From Bartonella australis AUST/NH1 (lineage in GTDB: Bacteria; Pseudomonadota; Alphaproteobacteria; Rhizobiales; Rhizobiaceae): a stretch of 64,000 bases of DNA. Of this stretch, positions 53,644 through 63,406 are shown piece by piece. The notes under the pieces were generated by a model. That model ran no database searches and was not told the DNA's origin. It saw nothing but the letters and a program-made list of their open reading frames with translations. Positions within the stretch are counted from its first letter, which is position 1; every line of letters begins with the position of its first letter. The stretch lies in assembly GCF_000341355.1 (NCBI RefSeq), contig NC_020300.1, positions 1,357,501-1,421,500 of the forward strand, read 5' to 3'. Position numbers and translations under genes: made by a program.

Positions 53644-54150
53644 CTACAGCCCGTTCTCGTTCCTCTCGGCATTAATCGCAACATTGTTTAAAACTTTCTG
53701 CAATCCCACGAGGCCAATTTTGCTATATCCAGCAATTCGCAATTGATTCAGCAGCTCCACGACATAGCCATAATCAATTTCAGTGTCGGCTTTGATCAGG
53801 ATCTTTTTATTCAAATTTCCTTGGGTTTCCTTCAACAAAATTTCAACAAAACGCGCTCTACTGACCAGAATATCCCCGATATAAAGAGAATTATCTTTCT
53901 GCAATGTAATATAAAGAGGTTCGTCAAATTGAGAAACGGGCGCTTGAGTGAGAGAAGGCAATTGAACGGGAAGAACAGACGTCGAGAGGGGCGCTGCCAC
54001 CATAAAGACGATGAGCAAAACCAAAACGACGTCAATGAAAGGCGTTACATTGATGCCATCATATACGGCAAAATCACTTTTATCCCAGTCGTCACTAAAG
54101 TTCACGTCCATTTTTGCGATTTGCCTGTCGTCTTTGTCGATCAAGCTCAC
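53644..54150 (-). CDS. exbD: TonB-system biopolymer transport protein ExbD
   Basis: Inner-membrane proton-channel partner of ExbB that energises TonB. Of 168 residues, the single membrane helix at about 35-58 carries the essential Asp: NVTPFIDVVLVLLIVFMVA. The periplasmic domain ends with KKILIKADTEIDYGYVVELL. It could be TolR, but the sequence near the helix and the pairing with an ExbB having an N-terminal extension favour ExbD. A start at 54111 is also possible. Its first codons overlap the end of exbB by 56 bases. No tonB gene follows in this window. Confidence 0.85.
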   Translation of the reverse strand: MSLIDKDDRQIAKMDVNFSDDWDKSDFAVYDGINVTPFIDVVLVLLIVFMVAAPLSTSVLPVQLPSLTQAPVSQFDEPLYITLQKDNSLYIGDILVSRARFVEILLKETQGNLNKKILIKADTEIDYGYVVELLNQLRIAGYSKIGLVGLQKVLNNVAINAERNENGL

Positions 54151-54970
54151 GACTCAAGAGTCTTTCAATGGCCGTAGCGATATCGCCTAAATCACTCCGA
54201 TAACTATTGAGAGCGCGGGCAAAACTATTATACATAATAACGGCCGGGATAGCCACAAAAAGCCCGACAGCTGTCGCCAATAAAGCCTCGGCGATCCCTG
54301 GCGCTACCACGTCCAGCCGTGTTGTATGGGACTCAGCAATCCCAATAAAGGAATTCATAATACCCCAAACGGTCGCGAAAAGACCAATAAAAGGCGCCAC
54401 CGCACCAATTGTCGCAAGAACAGTAGTTCCACACGCCACACGTCGCATAATAGCCAGCGAGCAGCGCGACAAGAGCGAGTGCACGCGCCCCTCGATACCC
54501 CCATTGGCCTTGCGAACAATCCCCTCGCCTCCTCCGTTTCGCAGTACATCTTCATAGTCATAGACATCCGCGTGCCGACTTTCGTCAAGATTTTCGGACC
54601 CGACAAAATCTATCTGTTGTGTAGAAAGATAAATTTCTTTCAGAGTCTCTTTTAAAAAGATAACACCCGCCCCCTTTTTGCCCTTGAAGCTAGCAGCCAA
54701 ACGCGCAAAAGTTTGCGCATTGAGGACCAACTGAAGCGCACGACGTGCATCCCGCTTCGCTAACGTTATCTCGATAACTTTAACGATAGTAATCGTCCAC
54801 GACACAATAGAAGCAAAAAATAAAAAAACAATAACGGCCTTTACGACCCAATCCGCGGCCATAAACATGGAAAAAGGAGAAAGACCAGACGCAGAAAAAG
54901 CCGCTAGGCCCTCGCCTGCAACTCCAACGCTCTGCGCGCTACTCTCTAAGGGTGCTATCTCAGGTTCCAT
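54095..54970 (-). CDS. exbB: TonB-system proton channel protein ExbB
   Basis: Pentameric membrane channel that converts the proton gradient into movement of TonB. The 291 residues have three membrane segments: about 35-60 (DWVVKAVIVFLFFASIVSW), and two near 183-205 and 228-250, with the family signature ATIGAVAPFIGLFATVWGIM and GIAEALLATAVGLFVAIPA. The N-terminal 30 residues are exported and unassigned. It leads exbD and overlaps its start. Iron and haem uptake through outer-membrane receptors is the likely use. Complete. Confidence 0.9.
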   Translation of the reverse strand: MEPEIAPLESSAQSVGVAGEGLAAFSASGLSPFSMFMAADWVVKAVIVFLFFASIVSWTITIVKVIEITLAKRDARRALQLVLNAQTFARLAASFKGKKGAGVIFLKETLKEIYLSTQQIDFVGSENLDESRHADVYDYEDVLRNGGGEGIVRKANGGIEGRVHSLLSRCSLAIMRRVACGTTVLATIGAVAPFIGLFATVWGIMNSFIGIAESHTTRLDVVAPGIAEALLATAVGLFVAIPAVIMYNSFARALNSYRSDLGDIATAIERLLSRELDRQRRQANRKNGREL

Positions 54971-55166
54971 CTTCGCCTTATGATTACATTACCGCCCCTT
55001 CTAGCTTTAATTTATGTTCAATTTAAGGAAAAAAGCTTGATAAATCACGCATAGCTTATCCAGCATGGGGGCACGCAGAAGTACAGATTTCTGGAGGAAG
55101 ATGATAATAATCCCCTCCTTGAAGAGCCTTTTTACAATATTTCAAGCATGCTTTTGATCTTTTTTT

Positions 55167-55196
55167 ACCATATGGTGGCCTTTTTCACCATATGAA
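55167..55196. promoter_or_regulatory. Paired ACCATATG elements
   Basis: ACCATATGGT (55167-55176, a perfect 10-bp palindrome) and ACCATATGAA at 55187 are 20 bp apart, two helical turns. They lie about 60-90 bases upstream of an EcfG promoter. A regulator binding site is possible. Confidence 0.3.
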
Positions 55197-55256
55197 GCTC
55201 TCACATACAGGCAAGATTGATTTTATACAAAACACTTCTAAATTGGATAAAAAGGT

Positions 55257-55281
55257 GGAACAAAAAAAATTTTGTAACGTT
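55257..55281 (+). promoter_or_regulatory. Perfect EcfG promoter
   Basis: GGAAC, 16 bases, CGTT: a full consensus match. It lies 92 bases ahead of the DUF883 gene. The pair of genes it precedes belongs to a class often induced by stress in alphaproteobacteria. Confidence 0.78.
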
Positions 55282-55372
55282 ACCTCGAACAGTGAATGTT
55301 TGAAGTTTTTTACTCCAGCACAAATCATCACTTAAATATTAAACTCGTGAGTTAATAGAAAGAAACATCATC

Positions 55373-55708
55373 ATGGCAAACAACAAAACAGCAGAAAACG
55401 GCAGAAATGATAGAACAACAGCAGAAAAAGATCTGCAGAAGCAATTAGAGCAATTACGTGGTGAAATTGCGGGCATAACTTCAACGCTAACCGATCTTGG
55501 TTCGAGTAAATTGAACGAAGCAAAGCACAAAGCTGAAAAATTTTACACCTCAGCGAAAGAAAATAGCGAGGAAATCGTCTCTCAGGCAAAAGAAAAGTTA
55601 GATGAATTTGAATCCTATATGAATCATTGTGTGCGCAAAAACCCAGGTAAAAGCGTTCTATTTGCTGCCAGTATCGGCTTTATTCTCGCTCAATTATTGC
55701 GTCGTTAA
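55373..55708 (+). CDS. DUF883-type (ElaB/YqjD-like) membrane-anchored protein
   Basis: Protein of 111 residues. A polar N-terminus leads to a long coiled coil (about 25-75, LQKQLEQLRGEIAGITSTL then KAEKFYTSAKENSEEIVS), and a C-terminal membrane helix (SVLFAASIGFILAQLLRR) preceded by NPGKS. In E. coli, relatives YqjD and ElaB bind ribosomes at the membrane in stationary phase; here that is only family knowledge. A perfect EcfG promoter sits upstream, so it is predicted to be part of the general stress regulon. The next gene begins two bases after its stop. Confidence 0.78.
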   Translation: MANNKTAENGRNDRTTAEKDLQKQLEQLRGEIAGITSTLTDLGSSKLNEAKHKAEKFYTSAKENSEEIVSQAKEKLDEFESYMNHCVRKNPGKSVLFAASIGFILAQLLRR

Positions 55709-55710
55709 TC

Positions 55711-56148
55711 ATGTCTAAGTTCATTACACCTCTTTTGAGTTACCTCGTCGGTGAAAAAGTCAAAAATACCGTTACGCGGATTCGTATCCAAACAATTTGC
55801 TACGGAATAACTGGGTTTGCGTTATTTATGGCTGTGCTGTTTTTGTCCTTCGCGGGCTTTATATCTTTATGCTCGATATCAGGACCCGTTACAGCAGCAA
55901 GTATCATGCTTTTAATTTGGCTTTTTGTTGCAGGATTAAGCGTTTTTGTGGGCCGGCTTCTTGCTGCTTACCAACGGCACAATCATCGAAAACAATTAGA
56001 AGAACAAAGGCATAAATTGATACAAGAATCGGCATTCTCTGGCGTTGAGATACTTAGTAAACATTTGCCTCTCGCCAAATTAGGAATACCAGCTCTTGGG
56101 CTTGCCACTTATCTTTTATGGCGCAGAGATAAAAAGGACCCTTCTTAA
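55711..56148 (+). CDS. Phage-holin-superfamily/DUF1469-like membrane protein
   Basis: Protein of 145 residues with two membrane helices (about 30-56 and 62-86; ITGFALFMAVLFLSFAGFI and TAASIMLLIWLFVAGLSVFV). A basic/helical region (AAYQRHNHRKQLEEQRHKL) and a final hydrophobic stretch follow. It resembles the YqjE/DUF1469 partner of YqjD-like genes. The stop-start gap to the DUF883 gene is two bases, so it should be in the same stress-inducible operon. Despite the superfamily name, no lysis role is suggested. A strong terminator follows. Confidence 0.65.
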   Translation: MSKFITPLLSYLVGEKVKNTVTRIRIQTICYGITGFALFMAVLFLSFAGFISLCSISGPVTAASIMLLIWLFVAGLSVFVGRLLAAYQRHNHRKQLEEQRHKLIQESAFSGVEILSKHLPLAKLGIPALGLATYLLWRRDKKDPS

Positions 56149-56175
56149 AGACCGCCCTTTAAAGCTCCTACTTTC

Positions 56176-56208
56176 AAAGCAGCTTCTTCGCAAGAGGAAG
56201 CTGCTTTT
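56176..56208 (+). terminator. Rho-independent terminator after the DUF883 operon
   Basis: Perfect stem AAAGCAGCTTC/GAAGCTGCTTT with a 10-base loop and T-run directly after the stem. Confidence 0.85.
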
Positions 56209-56421
56209 ATTTTGGAAACAAAAACCCCTTCAAGTTCGACTATAAAAGTACTTCCCCAGCCCTACTCATGGAAACAACCATTCATCAAGCTTAATTGTAA
56301 ATATAAGATTGAAAAACGCAGCGCCCCCTCCACCCTCATATAGGCCAAAAACGATGAGGCCCTGTTCGCTTGGTGTTAAATTGTCGCGAAAAATAATAAC
56401 ACTGCAAAAATAATCACCGTC

Positions 56422-57771
56422 TTAGTAGGCGTCATTATCCACGATTATGCCCATCAATTCAGCTACACTATCTTTAAGGGCTTCTCGATTATCGCCTTCA
56501 GCCATAACACGAATCAATGGCTCCGTTCCAGAAGGACGAATAACGAGGCGTACTTCTTTTCCCAAACGCTGTGTTATCTGTTCAATTGCAGTTTTGACCT
56601 CAGATTTTTGCAGTACATTTTTGTCTTTAATTGTTATATTTTCCAAAATTTGTGGCACAGGTTCAAAACGCTTACATAAGTGACTCATAGAATACTGACT
56701 TTCTCGCATACAGGCCAAAATCTGCAAAGCAGCCACCAGTCCATCACCGGTTGTGCAAAAATCACTTAGCACAATATGTCCAGAAGCCTCACCACCGATA
56801 TTATAGCCCTTTTGGCGCATTACATCGACAACATAACGGTCTCCGACATTTGTCCGAACGAGATCTATCCCTTTATGCTTTAAGAAGCGCTCAAGACCAA
56901 GATTTGACATAATTGTCGCCACGACACCATTATGCTGGAGCCGCCCTTTTTTGTGCCAATGCTCAGCAATAACAGCGATTAATTGATCCCCATCAATAAT
57001 TTGAGCTTTTTCATCAACCATCAAAACACGATCACCATCGCCATCAAGAGCAATCCCTACATCGGCGCGCACTTCATGAACTTTTTTTCTCAAAGAAGCT
57101 AAATCAGTTGATCCACATTTTTGATTAATATTAAGGCCATTGGGATCATTATTAATGGCAAAAACCTCTGCTCCTAGTTCCCATAAAGCGAGTGGCGCGG
57201 CTTTATAAGCTGCGCCATTGGCGCAATCGACTACGATACGCAGAGCATCTAAACGAACATCACGTGGTAAAGTTCGTTTAGCATATTCGATATAGCGATA
57301 AATATCGCCCTCAACGCGTTTTGCATGTCCAATTTCTGCGCAATTTGCCAAGGATTTTGAGAGATCTGTATCAATGAGTTTTTCAATTTTTTCTTCTATT
57401 TCATCCGAAAGCTTAAAACCATCAGGACCAAAAAGCTTAATGCCGTTATCATAGAAAGGGTTATGAGAAGCAGAAATCATTACGCCAATATCAGCGCGCA
57501 GAGAACGGCATAGCATAGCAACGGCGGGCGTTGGCACCGGCCCCAGCAAGAGAGCTTCCATTCCAGCTGCAGTAAATCCTGAAACCAAAGCGTTTTCGAG
57601 CATATAACCGGATAACCGGGTGTCCTTTCCAATAACCACACGACGCGACTGGCGTTGTGTTCGAAGCAAAACCCCCACTGCCATTCCTACCTTCATGGCG
57701 AAATCCGGCGTCATCGGAAAAAAATTGGCTTTACCCCGAATTCCATCTGTCCCAAAATATTTTCGCGCCAT
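56422..57771 (-). CDS. glmM: Phosphoglucosamine mutase GlmM
   Basis: Converts glucosamine-6-phosphate to glucosamine-1-phosphate for UDP-GlcNAc synthesis. The 449 residues begin [13 protein letters not shown], with the phosphoserine loop [13 protein letters not shown] (Ser102). The metal-binding loop is IALDGDGDR near 245, followed by [12 protein letters not shown] and [16 protein letters not shown] at the end. The ATG at 57771 has an AAGGA site; the frame extends further upstream but is not coding. It is downstream of ftsH in the same direction, as in other Rhizobiales, but here a 416-base gap with a perfect 24-bp palindrome separates them. Confidence 0.96.
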   Translation of the reverse strand: MARKYFGTDGIRGKANFFPMTPDFAMKVGMAVGVLLRTQRQSRRVVIGKDTRLSGYMLENALVSGFTAAGMEALLLGPVPTPAVAMLCRSLRADIGVMISASHNPFYDNGIKLFGPDGFKLSDEIEEKIEKLIDTDLSKSLANCAEIGHAKRVEGDIYRYIEYAKRTLPRDVRLDALRIVVDCANGAAYKAAPLALWELGAEVFAINNDPNGLNINQKCGSTDLASLRKKVHEVRADVGIALDGDGDRVLMVDEKAQIIDGDQLIAVIAEHWHKKGRLQHNGVVATIMSNLGLERFLKHKGIDLVRTNVGDRYVVDVMRQKGYNIGGEASGHIVLSDFCTTGDGLVAALQILACMRESQYSMSHLCKRFEPVPQILENITIKDKNVLQKSEVKTAIEQITQRLGKEVRLVIRPSGTEPLIRVMAEGDNREALKDSVAELMGIIVDNDAY

Positions 57772-58094
57772 TTTTTTTTCCTTTTTACGCATGCTCCCCC
57801 TGTTACCGTCTTTCACTGAACTGAGATTATCCACGCTCCCAAATCCTTTTGAGATAATATAGGCACTTACCGCCCAATATGAGCCCCCCTTGAGAGCATT
57901 TTTAAACCCGCCGGAACCACAAACCTTTCCTGTAGCAATCTCCACCCCCACCGCGCCAATAAATCCTCTTTATGGCATCTTTTACGTACCTTTTTTGAGA
58001 AAAATTCTAACAGAACAACCTCAAGCAGGGAGCATTCAAACTCGATGCAACAACTCGATTTTCACAGACGGCTTCCCAAAAGCTTCCTTCTACA

Positions 58095-58118
58095 GCGTTT
58101 AAGAGATCTCTTAAACGC
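58095..58118. promoter_or_regulatory. Perfect 24-bp palindrome between ftsH and glmM
   Basis: The 24 bases are their own reverse complement, with outer GCGTTTAAGA and central GATC. They lie 70 bases beyond the ftsH stop. No T-run follows on either strand. It may be an operator or a recombination site; the factor is unknown. Confidence 0.5.
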
Positions 58119-58187
58119 GCGAGCCGGTCCACCTGCTTAAAAGAACTCTTTTCATTAGTTTTACTCCGCATCATGAAAAAAGATCTG

Positions 58188-60242
58188 TCATTCTTTACGC
58201 TTAACTGAGTTTGATTTTTTTTCGGCCTTCTTTTTGCCCTCAGAAGCATTAACCGCTTCTGTTTTATTTTTTGTCTTTCGCGTTATTTTTCCGACCTCAT
58301 CAGGCTCAGAATCACTAGACTCAGCGCGACCAGACTGGGCATCATCAGACTTTGCGGCCTCTCCTTTCATTTTGGCCCCTGTCTTCGGCACAGAAGAACT
58401 GCGTGAAGGGATATTGTCATTTCCCTGCAATCGTGAAGGAATTTTTCCCGCAATCACTTCGTTAATTTCGGAACCAGTTAACGTCTCATATTCTAACAAG
58501 CCCTGAGCGAGCGCTAACCATTGTTTTTCTTTTGTTTTGAGGATTTTTGAAGCTGCCTTATAGGCATCATCGATGAGCTTGCGCACTTCAGCATCAATCA
58601 TGCGCGCCGTTTCTTCGGAGACATTCTGTGTTCTAGCGACTGTATGACCCAAAAAGATTTCATCTTGATTATCCCCATAAGCCACATGCCCAAGCAAATC
58701 AGAAAATCCCCAGCGCGTAATCATAGCCCGTGCTAATTTTGTTGCTTGTTCGATATCGGATGCTGCACCAGATGTAATATTTTCTTTTCCGAATTTTAAT
58801 TCTTCAGCAACCCGTCCGCCCATCATAATGGCCAAACGAGAAATCATCCACCGATAGCTCATAGAGTACCGATCTCCTTCGGGCAGTTGCATAACCATAC
58901 CCAGAGCTCTTCCCCTTGGAACGATCGTCGCTTTATGCACGGGATCAGCAACCGGCACATTCAAAGCAACGATAGCATGCCCTGCTTCATGATAGGCAGT
59001 GAGCTCTTTTTCTTCTTGCGTCATAGCTGTTGAACGGCGCTCGGCCCCCATCATGACTTTATCTTTTGCATCTTCGAACTCTTGCATTGTAACCACTCTT
59101 TTATTGCGGCTTGCGGCCATTAAAGCGGCTTCATTGACAAGGTTCATGAGGTCAGCCCCCGAAAATCCCGGTGTTCCTCTTGCCAAAATTTTCAAATCGA
59201 CATTTGGTGCTAAAGGTACATTGCGCACATGAACTTTTAAAATTTGCTCACGCCCAGCCACATCGGGATTTGGCACAACAACTTGCCGGTCGAAACGTCC
59301 TGGTCTTAATAAAGCAGGATCGAGAACATCTGGGCGGTTTGTCGCGGCAATTAAAATAATGCTTTCATTGAGCTCAAAACCATCCATTTCAACGAGGAGC
59401 TGATTTAACGTTTGCTCCCGCTCATCATTTCCGCCTCCTAATCCAGCACCACGATGACGTCCTACAGCATCGATTTCGTCGATAAAAATAATACAAGGAG
59501 TATTCTTTTTTGCCTGTTCAAACATATCGCGAACCCGACTTGCACCGACACCGACAAACATTTCCACAAAATCTGATCCTGAAATTGTAAAGAACGGCAC
59601 ATCGGCTTCACCCGCGACGGACCGAGCAAGGAGAGTTTTCCCTGTTCCCGGAGGTCCCACAAGCAAAACACCTCGCGGGATACGCCCTCCTAAGCGTTGA
59701 AATTTTTGTGGATCGCGCAAAAATTCGACAATTTCCTGTAAATCTTGCTTCGCCTCTTCCACACCGGCGACATCTTGAAAGGTGACACGACCATGCGCTT
59801 CAGTAAGCAATTTTGCTTTTGATTTACCAAATCCCATCGCGCCGCGTGATCCATTCTGCATCTGCCGCATAAAGAAGATCCACGCTCCTACGATGATAAT
59901 AACGGGAAGTAATGAGAACAATAAATTGAGTAAGATGCTATTTCCAGAACCTTCAGGCACAGCTTTAATGTTGATTTTTTTGTTTTCTAATTTTTGCACT
60001 AAGCCCGGATCTCTCGGCGCGTAAGTTGAAACAACTTTACGATCAACAGTGTGTCCCGTTAATTTTTGTCCTTGAAGGGTAACGGCTTTAATCTCGTTAT
60101 TTTCAACTTTTTGTAAAAATTCAGAATAAGATATTTCACTGTTCCCGCCGCGCTGATTATCTCCATTAAAAAGAGAAAATAACACGATCAGAATCAGAGC
60201 AATGACCCCCCAAATCAAGAGGGAGCGATAATTGGAATTCAT
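58188..60242 (-). CDS. ftsH: ATP-dependent zinc metalloprotease FtsH
   Basis: Membrane AAA+ protease that degrades RpoH, LpxC-type regulators and damaged membrane proteins. The 684 residues have membrane helices at about 6-23 and 103-125, Walker A GPPGTGKT (196-203), Walker [11 protein letters not shown], and second region of homology [20 protein letters not shown]. The M41 zinc site is HEAGH (418-422). The final 90 residues are a charged, low-complexity tail rich in Lys, Ser and Ala, longer than in E. coli. It follows tilS by 129 bases. All catalytic motifs intact. Confidence 0.97.
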   Translation of the reverse strand: MNSNYRSLLIWGVIALILIVLFSLFNGDNQRGGNSEISYSEFLQKVENNEIKAVTLQGQKLTGHTVDRKVVSTYAPRDPGLVQKLENKKINIKAVPEGSGNSILLNLLFSLLPVIIIVGAWIFFMRQMQNGSRGAMGFGKSKAKLLTEAHGRVTFQDVAGVEEAKQDLQEIVEFLRDPQKFQRLGGRIPRGVLLVGPPGTGKTLLARSVAGEADVPFFTISGSDFVEMFVGVGASRVRDMFEQAKKNTPCIIFIDEIDAVGRHRGAGLGGGNDEREQTLNQLLVEMDGFELNESIILIAATNRPDVLDPALLRPGRFDRQVVVPNPDVAGREQILKVHVRNVPLAPNVDLKILARGTPGFSGADLMNLVNEAALMAASRNKRVVTMQEFEDAKDKVMMGAERRSTAMTQEEKELTAYHEAGHAIVALNVPVADPVHKATIVPRGRALGMVMQLPEGDRYSMSYRWMISRLAIMMGGRVAEELKFGKENITSGAASDIEQATKLARAMITRWGFSDLLGHVAYGDNQDEIFLGHTVARTQNVSEETARMIDAEVRKLIDDAYKAASKILKTKEKQWLALAQGLLEYETLTGSEINEVIAGKIPSRLQGNDNIPSRSSSVPKTGAKMKGEAAKSDDAQSGRAESSDSEPDEVGKITRKTKNKTEAVNASEGKKKAEKKSNSVKRKE

Positions 60243-60371
60243 ATTAAGCCCACTTAGTCAGATAAAGATTTTTAAAAGAGTCGTTTTCACTATCATAGCT
60301 TAACATATAACCTTGTCCACGCCTTGCCAAGGCATGAGCGAGTGTTTATCGTCTTTTAAAGCAATTTTTAT

Positions 60372-62000
60372 TTATCTTTTCCATTCAATATTAAAAAAAG
60401 GCCCAACAACGCTCACAATAGCAGCGTCTTCACGCGACAGCAACCAGTTAAAGGGAGCCATAATTCGCCTTATGGTGATTTTGTATTGGGGATGAAACGG
60501 GTTGATGGACTGCGAATGATCAATTATTTTGTTATTTGAAGTCATAAAGGGCGATGGATAAGTTAACTCCGGAATATCGGTCATTTTATCATTTGAGATC
60601 ATTAACAGCGATTGCAAAGAAGGAAAATGAGGACGTTTAGGCTCCATTGTACCGTTGTCTAAGGTGATACCGTTGTCTAAATAGCCCTTCAGCTGAGAAA
60701 GATTAGCTGTCCCAACTTTTATTGATTCTTCACCGTGGTTGCTAATCTGATAGCGTCCATCCCACACAAAAGTTTTTCCTGGCTCAACGACCGTCTCTTT
60801 AATATTTCGGGCTTCGCGCCAAAAAGTTATACCATTTTGGTTATATTCAATGACAGACCCCGCCAGAGTAAAACGTTTTTTTTCAAAATGTTCCAGACAC
60901 AATCTTTGATTAAGGGCCCTTAATTTTTTATGCGACAGCAAATAAGGGCTTCCCCCCATTAGCACGGCAAACAACCCAACGATAAAGGGGAAATCTGGAT
61001 GTTGTGATAAGAAAGGCGCCGGCTTTCCAATAAAACATCGCCCATACTCAACAGCAATATCCAATGCTAAAATCAAATCGGCGATTTTCTGGGTTTGTAG
61101 GCGACGTTTTAGCGCCGCGTGGTTAACTTTTTTAGCAAGAATAGTCAGTTTTTCTGAGTGCATGGAACGGCGCACACGCGCACGTTCAAAGTTAAGGTTC
61201 TCATTTGTTGGATCATCAATCCACGTTTCTCCCCGAAAACGTAAATAATCGCGCAATATCTCGCGCTCTATGCCGAGGAGTGGGCGAATTAACCGGACCT
61301 GTTGACGCAACAAAGCCTCGCGCGGGATACATGATAAACCGCGTTCATATACCAATTCATCGCTGTTTTTTGGCGTGCCATTTGTCACGCTTTTGGTCTC
61401 AATTTCTGTGCAAGCATTACTCCCTTTTTCTTGCTGAAAAAGACTTATATTCTCTCGGATATGCTGGCTGTGCGTTTGATAAGTTTCATCCTTTTTTTGT
61501 TGCAAAATATTCACAGTTTTTGAAATACGCTGACTACGCATTTGGTAAGTCTCGACTTGATCATTCAGTGTATGCCCTGTCATGATCAGAGTCGCGCCTT
61601 GTTTTTGAGCTTCATCAAACAGCAAATTATAGCGCGCGATGCGCGATTTTTCGGAGATATTGGTCTTTGGTTTTTCGCCTTCCCACCGCACAATAATATG
61701 TTTAATCTGGTAGATACGACAAATTTCCGAAACGCTTTTTGCCTCGTGTGCTGACTCTTTACGCAATTGGTGATCAATCGTCACAACGATCATTTCAGGG
61801 GGAGAAGGCAATGTTTTTAAATAATCCCGGACCAAAAATAACAAAGCCAGCGAATCCCCTCCTCCAGAAACTGCAAGGATCAGTCTTCGACAAGTGGCAA
61901 AGTCGGATTTTTTAAAAAGATTTTCTGCCAACTGAACAAACACTGGAAATGATTTTCTCCTGTCCAAACATTTACACTGATTGCACTGTGATAGCCTCAC
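60372..62000 (-). CDS. tilS: tRNA(Ile)-lysidine synthase TilS with internal repeats
   Basis: Modifies C34 of tRNA-Ile(CAU) to lysidine so that it reads AUA; essential. The PP-loop motif is LAVSGGGDSLALLFL (44-58), followed by GHTLNDQVE and IARYNLLFDEAQKQGA. The protein is long (542) because of two expansions. Residues 151-194 hold two 22-residue repeats (TYQMRSQRIS..., TYQTHSQHIR...), followed by a Ser/Glu-rich linker to 219. A second pair of 19-residue repeats lies near the C-terminal end (MISNDKMTDIP..., MTSNNKIIDHS...). The core after the insertion (REALLRQQVRLIRPLLGIER) is normal. The start is probably GTG; the N-terminus is uncertain. In relatives, cpoB lies between pal and tilS but is absent here. 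Confidence 0.9.
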   Translation of the reverse strand: MRLSQCNQCKCLDRRKSFPVFVQLAENLFKKSDFATCRRLILAVSGGGDSLALLFLVRDYLKTLPSPPEMIVVTIDHQLRKESAHEAKSVSEICRIYQIKHIIVRWEGEKPKTNISEKSRIARYNLLFDEAQKQGATLIMTGHTLNDQVETYQMRSQRISKTVNILQQKKDETYQTHSQHIRENISLFQQEKGSNACTEIETKSVTNGTPKNSDELVYERGLSCIPREALLRQQVRLIRPLLGIEREILRDYLRFRGETWIDDPTNENLNFERARVRRSMHSEKLTILAKKVNHAALKRRLQTQKIADLILALDIAVEYGRCFIGKPAPFLSQHPDFPFIVGLFAVLMGGSPYLLSHKKLRALNQRLCLEHFEKKRFTLAGSVIEYNQNGITFWREARNIKETVVEPGKTFVWDGRYQISNHGEESIKVGTANLSQLKGYLDNGITLDNGTMEPKRPHFPSLQSLLMISNDKMTDIPELTYPSPFMTSNNKIIDHSQSINPFHPQYKITIRRIMAPFNWLLSREDAAIVSVVGPFFNIEWKR

Positions 62001-62526
62001 AATAATTGCATTTTAGGACGTCGCAAGCAATCATATTTCAACGTTTTACGCCACCAGTATATCCATGAAGGAGATGCAAAGTGCCCTGTTATAGCTGTGC
62101 TTGCCCCTCATAAAGACGGCCTTCCCGATCAGCCGGGCACCCAACAGCAGAACACCCTCTAGCTATTTTATTCAAGGCCACAACTTGCGATAAAACCCCG
62201 CCCCTCGTTACAAGACTTTATTCTCATAAAATCCTTTCAACTAAAAGTGCCCTACCATCCACAGAATTTTGTCGACAACGCCCCCGAAAAGCCTTTTTAG
62301 TTTAAAATATAATGGGGAAAAATAAAACTATATTTTTTTCGCACAATAGGCCGCTGTCAGCGCTCTCGCTGATAATTTGAGCAAATAGACAAAAATTCGG
62401 GCAAAAAATTAAAACTTGCCACAAAAAGCGGAATTTAAAATGCTCATTACTTTATTTTACCTACGGGTGCGTTTTTTGCCCCTCAGTAAATTTGATTAAT
62501 GAGTCAGGTACCTTTCATGCCTATTT
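62001..62526. other. Gap between tilS and pal where cpoB is expected
   Basis: Over 500 bases without a supported gene. In Rhizobiales the order is usually pal, cpoB (ybgF), tilS, ftsH. No remnant of cpoB TPR motifs is visible in six frames by eye. The gene has been lost or moved. Confidence 0.5.
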
Positions 62527-63039
62527 TTAATCATTGGTTCCAGTGCTTACTGTTGTGACAGCCCGCCGGTTTTGGTTCCAACATGAAAGAGCATTGCAGA
62601 TCGCCACGGGTCTTTCTTTTCCGTAGGAAATTGTCCGCATCCGCTGTGCAGAAACACCTAAAGAAACTAGATAATCACGCACTGCAACAGCACGGCGCTG
62701 CCCAAGAGCTAAATTATATTCGCGTGTACCCCGTTCATCAGCGTGGCCTTCGATAGTAACAAAATAACGAGGATAACGAAGCAACCATTCTGCTTGACGC
62801 ATTAAAATTCGCTGAGCGTCCGGCTCAATAGAAGAAGAGTCAAGTTCAAAGAAAACGCGATCTCCAACATTGACCATAAATTCCTGCTTTGAACCCGATG
62901 ATGCAGCACCGTATCCGGCATCAAAATAATCCCCCATACCCGCGGTGCCGGTATTTTTTTTAGCGCACCCAACTGCGGTCAATAAAACAAAAAGTAAGGT
63001 TATAAATGGATGACGGATAATATTTTGGATAGGGCCCAC
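62527..63039 (-). CDS. pal: Peptidoglycan-associated lipoprotein Pal
   Basis: Outer-membrane lipoprotein that binds peptidoglycan and works with TolB in envelope constriction. The 170 residues have a signal peptide ending in lipobox TAVGC (Cys25) and an OmpA-like domain from about 55: RVFFELDSSSIEPDAQRIL, YFVTIEGHADERGTREYN and LGQRRAVAVRDYLVSLGV. The diaminopimelate-binding Asp and Arg are kept. Start is GTG with ACAGGAG upstream. tolB is not adjacent in this window. It is first in the leftward pal-tilS-ftsH-glmM row. Confidence 0.95.
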   Translation of the reverse strand: MGPIQNIIRHPFITLLFVLLTAVGCAKKNTGTAGMGDYFDAGYGAASSGSKQEFMVNVGDRVFFELDSSSIEPDAQRILMRQAEWLLRYPRYFVTIEGHADERGTREYNLALGQRRAVAVRDYLVSLGVSAQRMRTISYGKERPVAICNALSCWNQNRRAVTTVSTGTND

Positions 63040-63229
63040 GTGCCAATTCTCCTGTCGTTTAGAACCAAAATTAAATAGCGCAATTTTTTAGCAGCTCTTT
63101 AAAAACGATTATAGTTAATATAGAGCTTTTTTCCTTGTTTATTCCCTATTTTTTGCATCCCCAAGGTGCCTCTTCTCCGCATTTTTACCCTGCAGGAAAC
63201 TTCACGAGGCCAGCTTAAGAGCTTAAACC

Positions 63230-63405
63230 AACCTTGTATTATAGATCATTTTGAAACTCTCAGAGATATCCACTTGGCAAAAGCCCCGCCGGTATCTAAG
63301 CTTCTCGCCGTGCTTTGTCCTGCTTCACCATCATTAAAAACGCAATTCTCCACGGCCCATGCGGGAAGCAAAGTCGCCCCCGCCCTGCTCATACAGGTCC
63401 CTGTC
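63230..63405 (-). pseudogene. Decayed tandem copy of the trcR 3' end
   Basis: Plus-strand bases about 63240-63405 align with 63410-63580 inside trcR, offset by about 175 bp: CACTTGGCAAAAGCC with GCTTGGCAAAAACC, GCGGGAAGCAAAGTC with GCAGGAAGTAAAGTC, and ACGCAATTCTC with ACGCCATTTTC. Frames are broken, so it is no longer coding. Confidence 0.65.
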
Positions 63406-63406
63406 C

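Noticed and set aside
53644..54970. TolQ/TolR instead of ExbB/ExbD
   Set aside because: The N-terminal extension of the channel protein and the motif around the ExbD helix fit the TonB system. No tolA or tolB adjoins, and pal is 8 kb away.
57772..57951. 60-codon N-terminal extension of glmM
   Set aside because: The family start [13 protein letters not shown] has its own ribosome site at 57771. The extension has no similarity to GlmM proteins.
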